Made by a program: the position numbers and the translations under genes. Shown here one piece after another: positions 52,118 to 60,783 of a DNA stretch of 64,000 nt. The stretch lies in contig CAWIHT010000015.1 of assembly GCA_963836085.1 (NCBI GenBank), forward strand, positions 62,001 through 126,000, given 5' to 3'. The notes under the pieces were generated by a model that made no database searches, had not been told where the DNA came from, and saw only the letters and a program-made list of their open reading frames with translations. The number at the start of each line of letters is the position of its first letter. The stretch's first letter is position 1. This DNA is from JAHEEL01 sp963836085. Its GTDB lineage: Bacteria; Actinomycetota; Acidimicrobiia; Spongiisociales; UBA5794.

Positions 52118-52390
52118 TCAGCGGCAGATCAGCCGCGTGAGCAGGCTGATGCCGAGGATGAGGATGATCGGTGAGAGGTCGAGCGCAGCTCCGCCGATCC
52201 GGAGCGGCGGAACGACGCTTCTGATGGGGCGCATGATCGGCTCGATCACGCGCGAGAGCGCGTCATAGAGGCGGCGGACCGGGTGGTCCCATCCGAGTCG
52301 GCCAAACGACACGACGTAGCTGAGGACGATCCATCCGATGATGACCCAGACCGCCAGTTGCAGCAGACCGCAGATGAGATTGAGTACCAC
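52118..52390 (-). CDS. YggT-family membrane protein
   Basis: 90 residues from a GTG at 52390. Two hydrophobic helices (about 5-28 and 72-88) flank the conserved DALSRVIEPIMRPIRSVVPP region. YggT proteins accompany sepF in dcw clusters of Gram-positive bacteria and have an unclear role in envelope or division. The start abuts the sepF stop. The divIVA gene usually found next is absent; the convergent ileS gene follows directly. Confidence 0.9.
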   Translation of the reverse strand: MVLNLICGLLQLAVWVIIGWIVLSYVVSFGRLGWDHPVRRLYDALSRVIEPIMRPIRSVVPPLRIGGAALDLSPIILILGISLLTRLICR

Positions 52391-52948
52391 TCAGGCGGTA
52401 CCGTACAGGCCGAGCGACGCGAGTCGATCGAGCTCGGCGCTGCTCACCGCGACGCCGGCAGGCGACACGAGGATCACGCCCTGGGCAATCTTTGCCATCT
52501 TCCCGTCGAGCGCGTAGGTGAGTCCTGAGGTGAAGTCGACCAGACGCCTCACCATCTCGGGCTCCGTGGTTCGCAAATCGAGGACGAGCGGCCGTCCCGA
52601 ACGGATCCCGTCAGCGAGCATCTGCGCATCTGAGAAGTTGCGCGCACGGATGACCTCGGTCTCCGGAGAGGGGCGCTGCACCGACTCGAGCGGCCGGCTC
52701 TGCTCGCGTCCGGGCTGCACGTACACGCCGGCTTCAGCGTGCTCCCACGATGAGTTCTGGCGGTTCTGATTCGACGGCGGGTCGACCCGTCGGCCGGCGA
52801 CGCTCCCTGGTGGGCGGGCGGTCACGACGCGTGGCGATTCTCCGGCAGCCGGCGGTGGTGGGGCGACGCCGCTTGCCGCTTGCTCCCCGTCGGCGTCGTC
52901 ATCGACGAGTCCGAGATAGAAGAGTGTCTTCTGCCAGAACGTTGCCAT
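52391..52948 (-). CDS. sepF: Cell division protein SepF
   Basis: 185 residues from the ATG at 52948. The N-terminal amphipathic membrane-binding helix begins MATFWQKTLFYLGL. A Pro/Arg-rich linker (about 20-90) follows, then the SepF domain with VIRARNFSDAQMLADGIRSG, PLVLDLRTTE and RLVDFTSGLTYALDG. SepF tethers FtsZ to the membrane; with no ftsA in the cluster it is the likely main anchor. Downstream of yggS by 2 bp. Confidence 0.95.
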   Translation of the reverse strand: MATFWQKTLFYLGLVDDDADGEQAASGVAPPPPAAGESPRVVTARPPGSVAGRRVDPPSNQNRQNSSWEHAEAGVYVQPGREQSRPLESVQRPSPETEVIRARNFSDAQMLADGIRSGRPLVLDLRTTEPEMVRRLVDFTSGLTYALDGKMAKIAQGVILVSPAGVAVSSAELDRLASLGLYGTA

Positions 52949-52950
52949 AG

Positions 52951-53643
52951 TCAATCCTCAGAGGAGCCTTCACTGATTTCCCGGTCCGTAGTGTCAAAGA
53001 TAGCCCGTCCCACGCGAACGATGCTTGCACCCTCCTCGATGGCGACTTCGAAGTCGTCGGTCATGCCCATTGAGAGCTCCGTGGCCTCCGGGTGAGCGGA
53101 TCGAATCGCCTCACCGAGTTCACGAAGTCCGGCGAACCACCGCCGGGCGTCCTCGGCGACGTCGACCCGAGGCGGAATGATCATGAGGCCGCGCAATGGG
53201 ATTCCCCGCTCCACCAGCAGATCGGCCGCGCCGTGGACCTCTGCGGGGTCGAATCCGTGCTTCTGTGGCTCGGCCGCGAGGTTGACCTCGATCAGCACCG
53301 GTGGGGGATGCTCCAGACTCGCCCACGGTTCGACCAGTCGGGTACGGTCGAACGAGTGGAGCAGTACGATCGATGGTGCGATCAGCTTGATCGCTCGGCG
53401 CTGGACGTTGCCCACGAAGTGCCACTCAATGTCCGCTGGGAGATCGGCAGCGATCCGATCGCGCAGGCCCTGGGGCCGGTTCTCGCCGAACAGTCGCTGA
53501 CCGGCGTCATACAGTTCCCGCACCTCGTCGTTGGTTCGGCCCTTCGAGACGGCAAGGAGGCTGACGTCCGCTGGATCACGCCCGGCTCGCGACGCCGCCG
53601 CGACCATCCGCTCCGTGATGCTGTTCAGCGCTCTGGTACCCAT
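52951..53643 (-). CDS. PLP homeostasis protein (YggS/PROSC)
   Basis: 230 residues from the ATG at 53643. The PLP lysine is in LLAVSKGRTNDEV, and GENRPQGLRDRI, WHFVGNVQRRAIK, IEVNLAAEPQKHGF and LSMGMTDDFEVAIEEG match the family. It is a cytosolic PLP-binding protein that buffers the cofactor. The start overlaps the pgeF-like gene by 19 bp. It lies in the typical ftsZ-pgeF-yggS-sepF order. Confidence 0.93.
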   Translation of the reverse strand: MGTRALNSITERMVAAASRAGRDPADVSLLAVSKGRTNDEVRELYDAGQRLFGENRPQGLRDRIAADLPADIEWHFVGNVQRRAIKLIAPSIVLLHSFDRTRLVEPWASLEHPPPVLIEVNLAAEPQKHGFDPAEVHGAADLLVERGIPLRGLMIIPPRVDVAEDARRWFAGLRELGEAIRSAHPEATELSMGMTDDFEVAIEEGASIVRVGRAIFDTTDREISEGSSED

Positions 53644-54254
53644 GCCACCGCGACCTGTCTGTTCGATGTCCCGTCCCGACGATAGGACCAGAACGCCGTA
53701 TCGGTGAATGTGCAACGATCGGCCCGCCACACGACCAGCCCGACCAACTGGGCCTCCGCGGCCGACCAGAGATCGACGCTCGGTGTTCCGTACGTCGTCG
53801 TGGAAGCAGGTCCTCCGATCGCCGCGATCACTTCGTCACCGACTTCGTAACAGCAGGGACCGATCGAAGGACCGATCGCTGCACGGCGCGGTGTGTCGCC
53901 CATCGCGGCCATGGCGCTCCTGCCCGCTTCGATGACTCCGGCGGCGACGCCCCGCCATCCGGCGTGAATAACGGCGACCGATTCGTCCCCCTCGATGATG
54001 ATCGGGACACAGTCGGCGGTCGCGATTGCGAGCGGCACCCCGGACCAATCCGTGATGAGTCCGTCTCCGTCGCCTGCGAGGCCCGGTTCTTCGACGCGGC
54101 GGATGACGCGGCCATGGACCTGGCGCACCGATGCCCATTCGTTGGCGATGCCGAGTTCGACGGCGATGCGCTTGCGAACGTCGGCGTCGTCTCGGCCGTT
54201 CCCATCGGTCGCGTCTCCGAATGCCGCTCCGCGGAACCCCGCGGGCCGGATCAT
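53625..54254 (-). CDS. pgeF: PgeF/YfiH-family (polyphenol oxidase-like) protein
   Basis: 209 residues. Landmarks of the DUF152 family are VRQVHG, ATADCVPIII, AVIHAGWRG and IGPSIGPCCYEVGDEV, which carry the metal-ligand Cys and His. Relatives act as purine nucleoside-processing or peptidoglycan-editing factors. It overlaps ftsZ by 4 bp, so translation is coupled. Confidence 0.9.
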   Translation of the reverse strand: MIRPAGFRGAAFGDATDGNGRDDADVRKRIAVELGIANEWASVRQVHGRVIRRVEEPGLAGDGDGLITDWSGVPLAIATADCVPIIIEGDESVAVIHAGWRGVAAGVIEAGRSAMAAMGDTPRRAAIGPSIGPCCYEVGDEVIAAIGGPASTTTYGTPSVDLWSAAEAQLVGLVVWRADRCTFTDTAFWSYRRDGTSNRQVAVAWVPER

Positions 54255-55339
54255 CCGCGGACGAACCCGGGGATCTCCATCTCGTCCGTTCCGTCGTCGT
54301 GTCCCAGGCCGTCGTCCAGCGTCGGACGGACGGTCGGAACGCTCACGGTCGGAGCGGAGGTGAAGGATTGACGAGACTGTTGCTCGTGTTCGAATCCGGC
54401 GGCGATCACGGTGACCCGCATCTCGTCACCGAGCGTGTCGTCAACGACCGCACCGAAGATGATGTTCGCATCCTCGTCAGAGTGATCGGCCACAATCGAC
54501 GCAGCGGTCGACACCTCGTGGAGAGTCATATCCGCCGGGCCGGCGATCGAGAGCAGCACGCCGCGGGCGCCCTCCATCGACGTCTCGAGCAGCGGGCTCG
54601 AAATCGCCTTCTCTGCGGCCTGCAGTGCCCGGCTATCGCCGGTCGACTGACCGATCCCCATGACGGCGGACCCGGCTTCGGACATCACGGTCTTCACATC
54701 GGCGAAGTCCACGTTGATGAGACCCGGTGTTGTAATGAGGTCGGTGATGCCCTTGACGCCGTTGGTAAGGATCTCGTCGGCCATGCGGAATGCTTCGACC
54801 ACCGGAGTGCTCGGGTCCGCGATCTCAAGCAGGCGCTCGTTCGGAATGATGATCAGCGTGTCGACGGCCTGCTTCAGCGCCTGGATGCCTTGCTCCGCGG
54901 CTACGGAGCGGCGGCGGCCTTCGAAGCCGAACGGCCGGGTAACGACACCGACGGTGAGTGCACCGAGGGAGCGAGCGACCTCGGCGACGACCGGAGCCGC
55001 TCCGGTACCCGTGCCTCCGCCTTCGCCTGCGGTGATGAAGACCATGTCTGCTCCGGTGAGAGCGTCCTCGAGTTCTCCACGGTGTTCGTCAGCGGCCTCA
55101 CGGCCAACTTCAGGGTTTGCTCCGGCACCGAGACCTCGGGTGGAGTCACGCCCGATGTCGAGCTTCAGGTCGGCGTCTGACATGATGAGCGCCTGAGCGT
55201 CGGTGTTCACCGCAATGAATTCCACACCGCCTACGCCCGCCTCGATCATGCGGTTTACGGCGTTGACGCCGCCACCACCCACACCGACCACTTTGATGAC
55301 GGCCAGGTAGGTATGTGGTGAGAGTTTCGGATCGGTCAT
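54251..55339 (-). CDS. ftsZ: Cell division protein FtsZ
   Basis: 362 residues from the ATG at 55339 (GGGAGGA upstream). The GTP site is GEGGGTGTGAAPVVAE, with GVGGGGVNAVNRMI at the N-terminus and NVDFADVKTVMSEAG in the T7/synergy region. The C-terminal peptide DEMEIPGFVRG ends the protein and should bind SepF or other partners; the linker is short (about 30 residues). It forms the division ring. It follows ftsQ after 31 bp. Confidence 0.97.
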   Translation of the reverse strand: MTDPKLSPHTYLAVIKVVGVGGGGVNAVNRMIEAGVGGVEFIAVNTDAQALIMSDADLKLDIGRDSTRGLGAGANPEVGREAADEHRGELEDALTGADMVFITAGEGGGTGTGAAPVVAEVARSLGALTVGVVTRPFGFEGRRRSVAAEQGIQALKQAVDTLIIIPNERLLEIADPSTPVVEAFRMADEILTNGVKGITDLITTPGLINVDFADVKTVMSEAGSAVMGIGQSTGDSRALQAAEKAISSPLLETSMEGARGVLLSIAGPADMTLHEVSTAASIVADHSDEDANIIFGAVVDDTLGDEMRVTVIAAGFEHEQQSRQSFTSAPTVSVPTVRPTLDDGLGHDDGTDEMEIPGFVRG

Positions 55340-55370
55340 GTACTGGTCCTCCCGCGCAGGTATCTGAAGG

Positions 55371-56171
55371 TTAGTCCGAAGGTTGAGCCTGTTCGAGCGT
55401 CTCCGTCTCACCTTCCAGTTGAGATTGAGGCGGCGCCACCGCAGGTCGATTTGGAGCCGTGACATCGATGCGGCTCCCGGCCTCGAGGCCGGTAGCGACG
55501 AGCGCTGCCACGGCTGCAGCTTTGAAGGCCATCTCGTTCGGCCTCCCAAGAACAATGAGGTACTCCCCGATCACCGCATCGACGGTATCACCGGTGACCG
55601 TCACCGTCGCACTCCGCCTGAGCGGTGGTGGAAGTGCGGCAACGAACTCGAGGGCCCCGTAGGACGCGGCGTGAATGATTCGATCTCCCTCTCGAGCCGC
55701 ACCGAGTTGATCGGAGAGGATGATCGGCGGGATGGCGTTGTCGTCGATCCGTTGGACGAGCACGCCGTCTGCGGCGGCGTCGAACCGACCGAGGTCGGTC
55801 GTGATCGACGCGACCGGAATCCGTTCGCGGACGTGGATCTCGATGGTCCCCGGCCACGAGACCGCCACGTCAGCCTCGGCTACCCAGGGACTGGCGAGGA
55901 GCGCGGCCTCGATTTGGCCGGCTCCGACAGAGATGGTGGGCGTACCGTTGCGGACACCGAGGCTCTCGGCAACGGCCGCCGGATCGGTCCGTTCGGCGCC
56001 GGTCACCGTGACGGATCGAATCGACAGGATCGGCGAGTTCACGAACCAGATGGCAGCCCCAATCGCTCCGACGATCAGAACCAGCCAGATCAGCCACCGC
56101 AGCCGCCCCCGAGCCCGTTCTTCGGTTACCTCGTGCCGCCGTTCGGCAATCCGGTGATCCATCGTGTTCAT
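55371..56171 (-). CDS. ftsQ: Cell division protein FtsQ
   Basis: 266 residues. A cytoplasmic N-terminus (about 25) leads into a membrane helix (LIWLVLIVGAIGAAIWF), then a POTRA domain (SPILSIRSVTVTGAERTD) and the beta domain with SWPGTIEIHVRERIPVA. It links peptidoglycan synthesis with the Z ring. It overlaps murB by 4 bp. Confidence 0.93.
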   Translation of the reverse strand: MNTMDHRIAERRHEVTEERARGRLRWLIWLVLIVGAIGAAIWFVNSPILSIRSVTVTGAERTDPAAVAESLGVRNGTPTISVGAGQIEAALLASPWVAEADVAVSWPGTIEIHVRERIPVASITTDLGRFDAAADGVLVQRIDDNAIPPIILSDQLGAAREGDRIIHAASYGALEFVAALPPPLRRSATVTVTGDTVDAVIGEYLIVLGRPNEMAFKAAAVAALVATGLEAGSRIDVTAPNRPAVAPPQSQLEGETETLEQAQPSD

Positions 56172-57100
56172 GTCGCCGTCTCCGGTCCCGTCGCTTCGTC
56201 ACCGAGTTCTTCGAACGCTCCCACAAACCGGATCTCTGGCACCAGCCACACTCCCGTGGCCTCGCCGACGCGCCGTCGGACGGCCCACACGAGATCCCAG
56301 ACGTCTTGGGCGGTCGCATCTTCGTCTGCTGTGAAGAAGTTGGCGTGGATTTCCGACACGGCGACACCGCCACAACGGAGTCCCTTGAGGCCCGTCTCGT
56401 CGATCAGACGACCGGCAGCCTCGCCGTCGGGGTTCTTGAAGACGGATCCCGCGTTGAAGGTGCCACCCGGCTGATGCTCTTTTCGCCAGCGGGTGATCTC
56501 GCGGATGCGGGCCTCGGCCTCGAGCCGAGTGCACGGCGACGTCGCGAATCTGGCCGACGTCACAATGTGATCAGGACCGAGATTCGACGAGCGATAGCCG
56601 AGTTCGAGTTCGGTGACCGTTCGCTCCGATCGCTCGCCGGTCGTCCGATCCACGACCACTGCAGAGAGGAGGTGGTGTGCGGTGTCGCTGCCGTGTCCGC
56701 CCGCGTTCATGGTCACCGCTCCACCGACGGTTCCTGGTATCCCTGCGTAGAACTCCAGACCGCAGCGCCCGGCTTCTCCGCTGGCTCTGGCCAGCCGTGG
56801 GAGCGGCGCCGCCCCGCCGGCTTCGACCGAGCCATCGGCGGCGACGACGATGTCCAGGAACCCGCCTGCAAGCCGGATCACGAGTCCGGGGAAGCCGGCG
56901 TCTGCCACGAGGAGGTTGCTCCCCTTCCCGAGGAGGAGCACGTCGAGGTCCGGCGGAACCGATCCGAGCACCGCATCGAGATGGTCGTCATCGTTCACTT
57001 CGACGAACCACGACGCAGAGCCACCGAGCTTGTAGCTCGTGAGGGGTGCGAGCGAGACATCGCTCCGCACGCCGGCAACCGCTGATAGTCGTGTGGTCAC
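56168..57100 (-). CDS. murB: UDP-N-acetylenolpyruvoylglucosamine reductase
   Basis: 310 residues from a GTG at 57100. FAD-binding motifs are LLLGKGSNLLVAD and GIPGTVGGAVTMNAGGHG; YRSSNLGPDHIV and AGSVFKNPDGEAAGRLID match the substrate-binding region of the type I enzyme. It reduces UDP-GlcNAc-enolpyruvate to UDP-MurNAc. It is linked by 4-bp overlaps to murC and ftsQ. Confidence 0.96.
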   Translation of the reverse strand: MTTRLSAVAGVRSDVSLAPLTSYKLGGSASWFVEVNDDDHLDAVLGSVPPDLDVLLLGKGSNLLVADAGFPGLVIRLAGGFLDIVVAADGSVEAGGAAPLPRLARASGEAGRCGLEFYAGIPGTVGGAVTMNAGGHGSDTAHHLLSAVVVDRTTGERSERTVTELELGYRSSNLGPDHIVTSARFATSPCTRLEAEARIREITRWRKEHQPGGTFNAGSVFKNPDGEAAGRLIDETGLKGLRCGGVAVSEIHANFFTADEDATAQDVWDLVWAVRRRVGEATGVWLVPEIRFVGAFEELGDEATGPETAT

Positions 57101-58473
57101 GACTCGTCTCCGATCAGATCGCCGACCTCGGTCCAGATCGTCGCGACGTCGCCTGCACCCATCAGAATCAGTGTATCGCCCGGCTCCAGGTCATCCGCGA
57201 CATGTTCCGGCACATCTGCGAGCCGGGCAACGTACTCGACGCTACCGCCGCTGGCCCGCACCGCCTCCTCCACCAGACGTCCGGTCACACCGGGCTGAGG
57301 CTGCTCCCCAGCCCCGTAGATGTCGGTTACCACGATGCGGTCGGCGTGCGAGAGCGGCCCACCGAACGCGGGAGCGAGACCGGCGGTCCGCGTAAACCGA
57401 TGGGGCTGGAAGACCACCCAGACGCGGCCACTGGTAATCGTCTGCGCCGCCTCCACCGTGGCAGCGACCTCGGTCGGGTGGTGGGCATAGTCGTCGATGA
57501 TCGTCACACCGCCGATCCGAGCCTTCACCTCGAACCGGCGACGGACGCCGCCGAAATCGGCGAGGCCGGCAATCGAGCACTTCAGGTCGTAGCCCGTCTC
57601 CCCGAGGAGCGCGAGGACGCCCGCGGCGTTCAACGCGGCATGGAAGCCCGGCTGCTGCAGAGACACCCGGTGGTTGTCTCTGTTTCGGGTCAGCGTGAAC
57701 GACGTCGTCGATCCGAGGTCAACCTCGGATACGCGCCAGTCGGCATCCTTGCTCACGCCGTAGCCGATCACAGTCGCGCGCTCGGCGAGGCGTCGGACAC
57801 CGGGGTCGTCGATGCACCCGACGACCGGGCCGTGCGTTCGTTGCGCAACCTGAGCGAACGCCTCTTCGAGCGCCGTGACCGTGCGGTAGTAATCGAGATG
57901 ATCGGCCTCGATGTTCGTGACGCCGAGTGCAGCGATCTCGAGATGTCGGAACGTGCCGAATGCCTCATCGGCCTCGAGCAGCAGCGTCTCTCTGTCCCCG
58001 AGGTGGGCCCCGGTGTTGAGATCGGTCAACTCACCCCCAACGATGAACGACGGATCGAGTCCGCACGCCCGGAGAGCGGCAACCGCCATGGCGGTGCTCG
58101 ATGTCTTGCCGTGTGTGCCGGCGAATCCGATCGTGGAGAAGGCGTCAGTGACCCCGCGGAGCAGTGCCGGCCTCCTGGCTGTGGCGATGCCGGCCTCTCG
58201 CGCCGCCCTGAGTTCGATGTCGCCGTCGGGCACAGCAGATGACGCCACCACGATGTCGACCTCCCCGATGCGCTCCGGTTGGTGCCCGATCCAAGTCTCA
58301 ACGCCGACGCCGGCAAGGGCATCGACGATGTACGACGGTTTGAGGTCAGATCCCGACACGGCAATGCCGCGCTGGGCGAGGAGCTTGGCGAGCCCTGACA
58401 TGCCTGATCCGCCAACGCCGATCATGTGGATCGACCGGATCTCGTCGATGGAAACACTCTGTGGCTCATTCAT
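57097..58473 (-). CDS. murC: UDP-N-acetylmuramate-alanine ligase
   Basis: 458 residues from the ATG at 58473. The N-terminal Rossmann motif IHMIGVGGSGMSGLAKLL binds UDP; the ATP loop is AGTHGKTSST; ADEAFGTFRHLEI, GVTNIEADHLDYY and DDYAHHPTEVAATVEA are family marks. It adds L-Ala to UDP-MurNAc. It overlaps the murG stop by 8 bp. Confidence 0.97.
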   Translation of the reverse strand: MNEPQSVSIDEIRSIHMIGVGGSGMSGLAKLLAQRGIAVSGSDLKPSYIVDALAGVGVETWIGHQPERIGEVDIVVASSAVPDGDIELRAAREAGIATARRPALLRGVTDAFSTIGFAGTHGKTSSTAMAVAALRACGLDPSFIVGGELTDLNTGAHLGDRETLLLEADEAFGTFRHLEIAALGVTNIEADHLDYYRTVTALEEAFAQVAQRTHGPVVGCIDDPGVRRLAERATVIGYGVSKDADWRVSEVDLGSTTSFTLTRNRDNHRVSLQQPGFHAALNAAGVLALLGETGYDLKCSIAGLADFGGVRRRFEVKARIGGVTIIDDYAHHPTEVAATVEAAQTITSGRVWVVFQPHRFTRTAGLAPAFGGPLSHADRIVVTDIYGAGEQPQPGVTGRLVEEAVRASGGSVEYVARLADVPEHVADDLEPGDTLILMGAGDVATIWTEVGDLIGDES

Positions 58474-59545
58474 CGGTGATCTCCCTGAGTGCGTGTGCGA
58501 TTTGGTTGGCGGCGTCCGGCTTCGCAACCGACCGGGCCCCGGCCCGCATGCCGGCCAGCCGTTCGGCATCCTGAATGAGGTGCGCCAGAAGGCCGGGGGC
58601 ATCGGCGATCTGCTCCTGGTCGACGATGACGGTTCCACCGGCCTGCTCGAGGTCCCGGGCGTTCAGGGCTTGGTACCCCTTCCCGGCCGGGAGCGGGACC
58701 ACGACGGACGGTGTTGACGTAGCGGCGAGTTCGCTCACGGTCATGGCTCCGGCGCGGGCCAGCACGATGTCGGAGGCGGCGTAGAACATCGGCATGTCCC
58801 GTTCGAACGGCGCGGTCACCCAATGCGAGGCCTCAGCGGCCTGTGGTGCGAGCGTCGCGTGGTGGTCGGGTCCGGTGAGGTGGAGGATCGAGAACGTCCG
58901 TTGATCCGATGTGGCGAGGGCAGTTGCGACGGTGTTGAGTGCGAGGGCTCCCTGGCTCCCCCCGAACACACCGACGACCGGACGGTTCGGATCCAGCCCA
59001 TACCGGTGCAGAGCCTCCGATCGGAGTTGGTCGCGCTTGAAGTCTTCGAACGGAGCGGAGAGCGGGTTTCCGACGAGTTCCGCATTCTTGAAGCGTGCGA
59101 GCGCGGGAGCGAAAGCGACGTATGTGCGCTCAGCACGGCGCGCCACATACCGGTTGGCAACGCCGGGCACGGCGTTCTGCTCGTGAATGACGAAGGGCAT
59201 CCCCACCCTGCGTGCCCCCATCGCCGCGGGCACGCTCACATACCCTCCGAAGACCGTCAGCACGCCGCGAGACCGGTTCGCGAGCGTCGCCGCTACCTCC
59301 GCCGTGGCCCGACGGACCATGATCGGGATGGTCAGGTTGTCGACGGTCAAGGATCGCTTGAGGCCGCGCACATCGAGTTGAACGAGTTCGAAGCCCGCTT
59401 CGGGAACGATTCGCGTTTCCAGGCGGTCTCCTCCGAAGAACACGATGTCGGCGTGATCAACGCCGGTCGAAACGAGCGCTCTCGCGACCGCGAGCGCCGG
59501 ATAGATGTGGCCACCGGTCCCGGCGGCAGCAAAGGCATAGGTCAT
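58466..59545 (-). CDS. murG: Undecaprenyldiphospho-muramoylpentapeptide beta-N-acetylglucosaminyltransferase
   Basis: 359 residues from the ATG at 59545. The first G-loop is AFAAAGTGGHIYPALAVA; GGYVSVPAAMG, HEQNAVPGVANRYVA and VFGGSQGALALN follow, and the UDP-GlcNAc site is ARAGAMTVSELAATS. It makes lipid II at the inner membrane face. It overlaps ftsW by 4 bp and murC by 8 bp. Confidence 0.97.
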   Translation of the reverse strand: MTYAFAAAGTGGHIYPALAVARALVSTGVDHADIVFFGGDRLETRIVPEAGFELVQLDVRGLKRSLTVDNLTIPIMVRRATAEVAATLANRSRGVLTVFGGYVSVPAAMGARRVGMPFVIHEQNAVPGVANRYVARRAERTYVAFAPALARFKNAELVGNPLSAPFEDFKRDQLRSEALHRYGLDPNRPVVGVFGGSQGALALNTVATALATSDQRTFSILHLTGPDHHATLAPQAAEASHWVTAPFERDMPMFYAASDIVLARAGAMTVSELAATSTPSVVVPLPAGKGYQALNARDLEQAGGTVIVDQEQIADAPGLLAHLIQDAERLAGMRAGARSVAKPDAANQIAHALREITDE

Positions 59546-60783
59546 GATGGAGCCGGGTCGCTGGCTCTCGTACGAGAGATGTTCACGAGGATCCCGACCG
59601 CCGCGAGGCTGACGATCATCGCGTTGCCCCCGGATGAAACGAACGGCAACGGCACACCGGTGATGGGCAGGACCGCGACTACTCCACCAACGTTGATCAA
59701 TGCCTGGAACGAGATCCAGGCAACGATCCCCACGGCGAGCAACCGACCGAACATGTCGGGCGCCGTCATCGCGATCCGAATACCGACGCCGGCGAAGAAG
59801 GCGAAGAGCAGGATCACCAATCCGGCACCGACGAGACCGGTCTCCTCTCCGATGATTGCGAAGATGAAGTCGGTGTGGGCATTGGGGAGGAACGACCACC
59901 GGGCGCGACTCGCGCCAAGACCGACGCCGAACCACCCACCGGTCCCGAGGGCTACGAGGCTCTGAACCGCCTGGTGCCCGTTTCCGAGCGGGTCGGCGAA
60001 CGGGTCGAGGAATCCGGTGAAGCGGGCCCTGCGGTAGTCCATCGAGAACGCACCAATCGTGCCGAGAACCGCCGCGATGCCGCCGAGACCGACCACGAAT
60101 CCAAGCGGGGCGGAGGAGGCGAAGATCACGGCGAACGCGGCACCGACGATGATCAGGGTCGTCCCGAAGTCCGGTTGCGCGAGGAGCAGCACCGAGACGA
60201 TCCCGAGCACCGCCACAATCGGGAGGACGAAGTGGCCCAGCGACCCGAGCAACCGATCCTTTTTCGCGAGCACGGCTGCGAGCACCATCACCGTGGCGAG
60301 CTTTGCGAATTCCGCAGCCTGCATCGTCATCGGCCCGACCTCGATCCAGCGCCGCGCACCACCGCGGATGTCGCCAACGACGAGCGTGGCAATCAGTCCG
60401 GCAACCGCGATGCCGAAGATCAGCAGGGCGAACGTGCGGTAGAAGCGATAGGGAATCCTTGCGCAGCCGACGAGCGCCACGAGTCCCAGACCGACCCACA
60501 CGGCTTGCCGCTTGATGTAGTAGAGGCCGTCGCCGAACTCGCGAATCGAGACCACCGATCCGGCAGACAGCATGGCGCCGAGTCCCACGATGATCAGCAT
60601 CACAACCGGAACGACGAGGAAGACCGTGCGGCGATCGCTGAGATTCAGAGCCCGAGCGACGCGCCGCTCGCGGATCTGTTCACGCACCGATGGGCGTGCG
60701 TCGTCCTCGTCTTCGACAACTGGGTCGGGAACCGCCTCGAGCATTCGGGTAGCTTGGTCGACGCCGCCTGTTGTGCCAGTCAT
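59542..60783 (-). CDS. ftsW: SEDS-family peptidoglycan glycosyltransferase FtsW
   Basis: 413 residues from the ATG at 60783. A hydrophilic N-terminus of ~50 residues is followed by 9-10 membrane helices. SEDS marks include RWIEVGPMTMQAAEFAKLA, AQPDFGTTLI, GWFGVGLGASRARWSFLPNAHTDFIFA (in part) and LPFVSSGGNAM. It polymerises lipid II at the septum. Linked by ATGA overlaps to murD and murG. Confidence 0.95.
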   Translation of the reverse strand: MTGTTGGVDQATRMLEAVPDPVVEDEDDARPSVREQIRERRVARALNLSDRRTVFLVVPVVMLIIVGLGAMLSAGSVVSIREFGDGLYYIKRQAVWVGLGLVALVGCARIPYRFYRTFALLIFGIAVAGLIATLVVGDIRGGARRWIEVGPMTMQAAEFAKLATVMVLAAVLAKKDRLLGSLGHFVLPIVAVLGIVSVLLLAQPDFGTTLIIVGAAFAVIFASSAPLGFVVGLGGIAAVLGTIGAFSMDYRRARFTGFLDPFADPLGNGHQAVQSLVALGTGGWFGVGLGASRARWSFLPNAHTDFIFAIIGEETGLVGAGLVILLFAFFAGVGIRIAMTAPDMFGRLLAVGIVAWISFQALINVGGVVAVLPITGVPLPFVSSGGNAMIVSLAAVGILVNISRTRASDPAPS

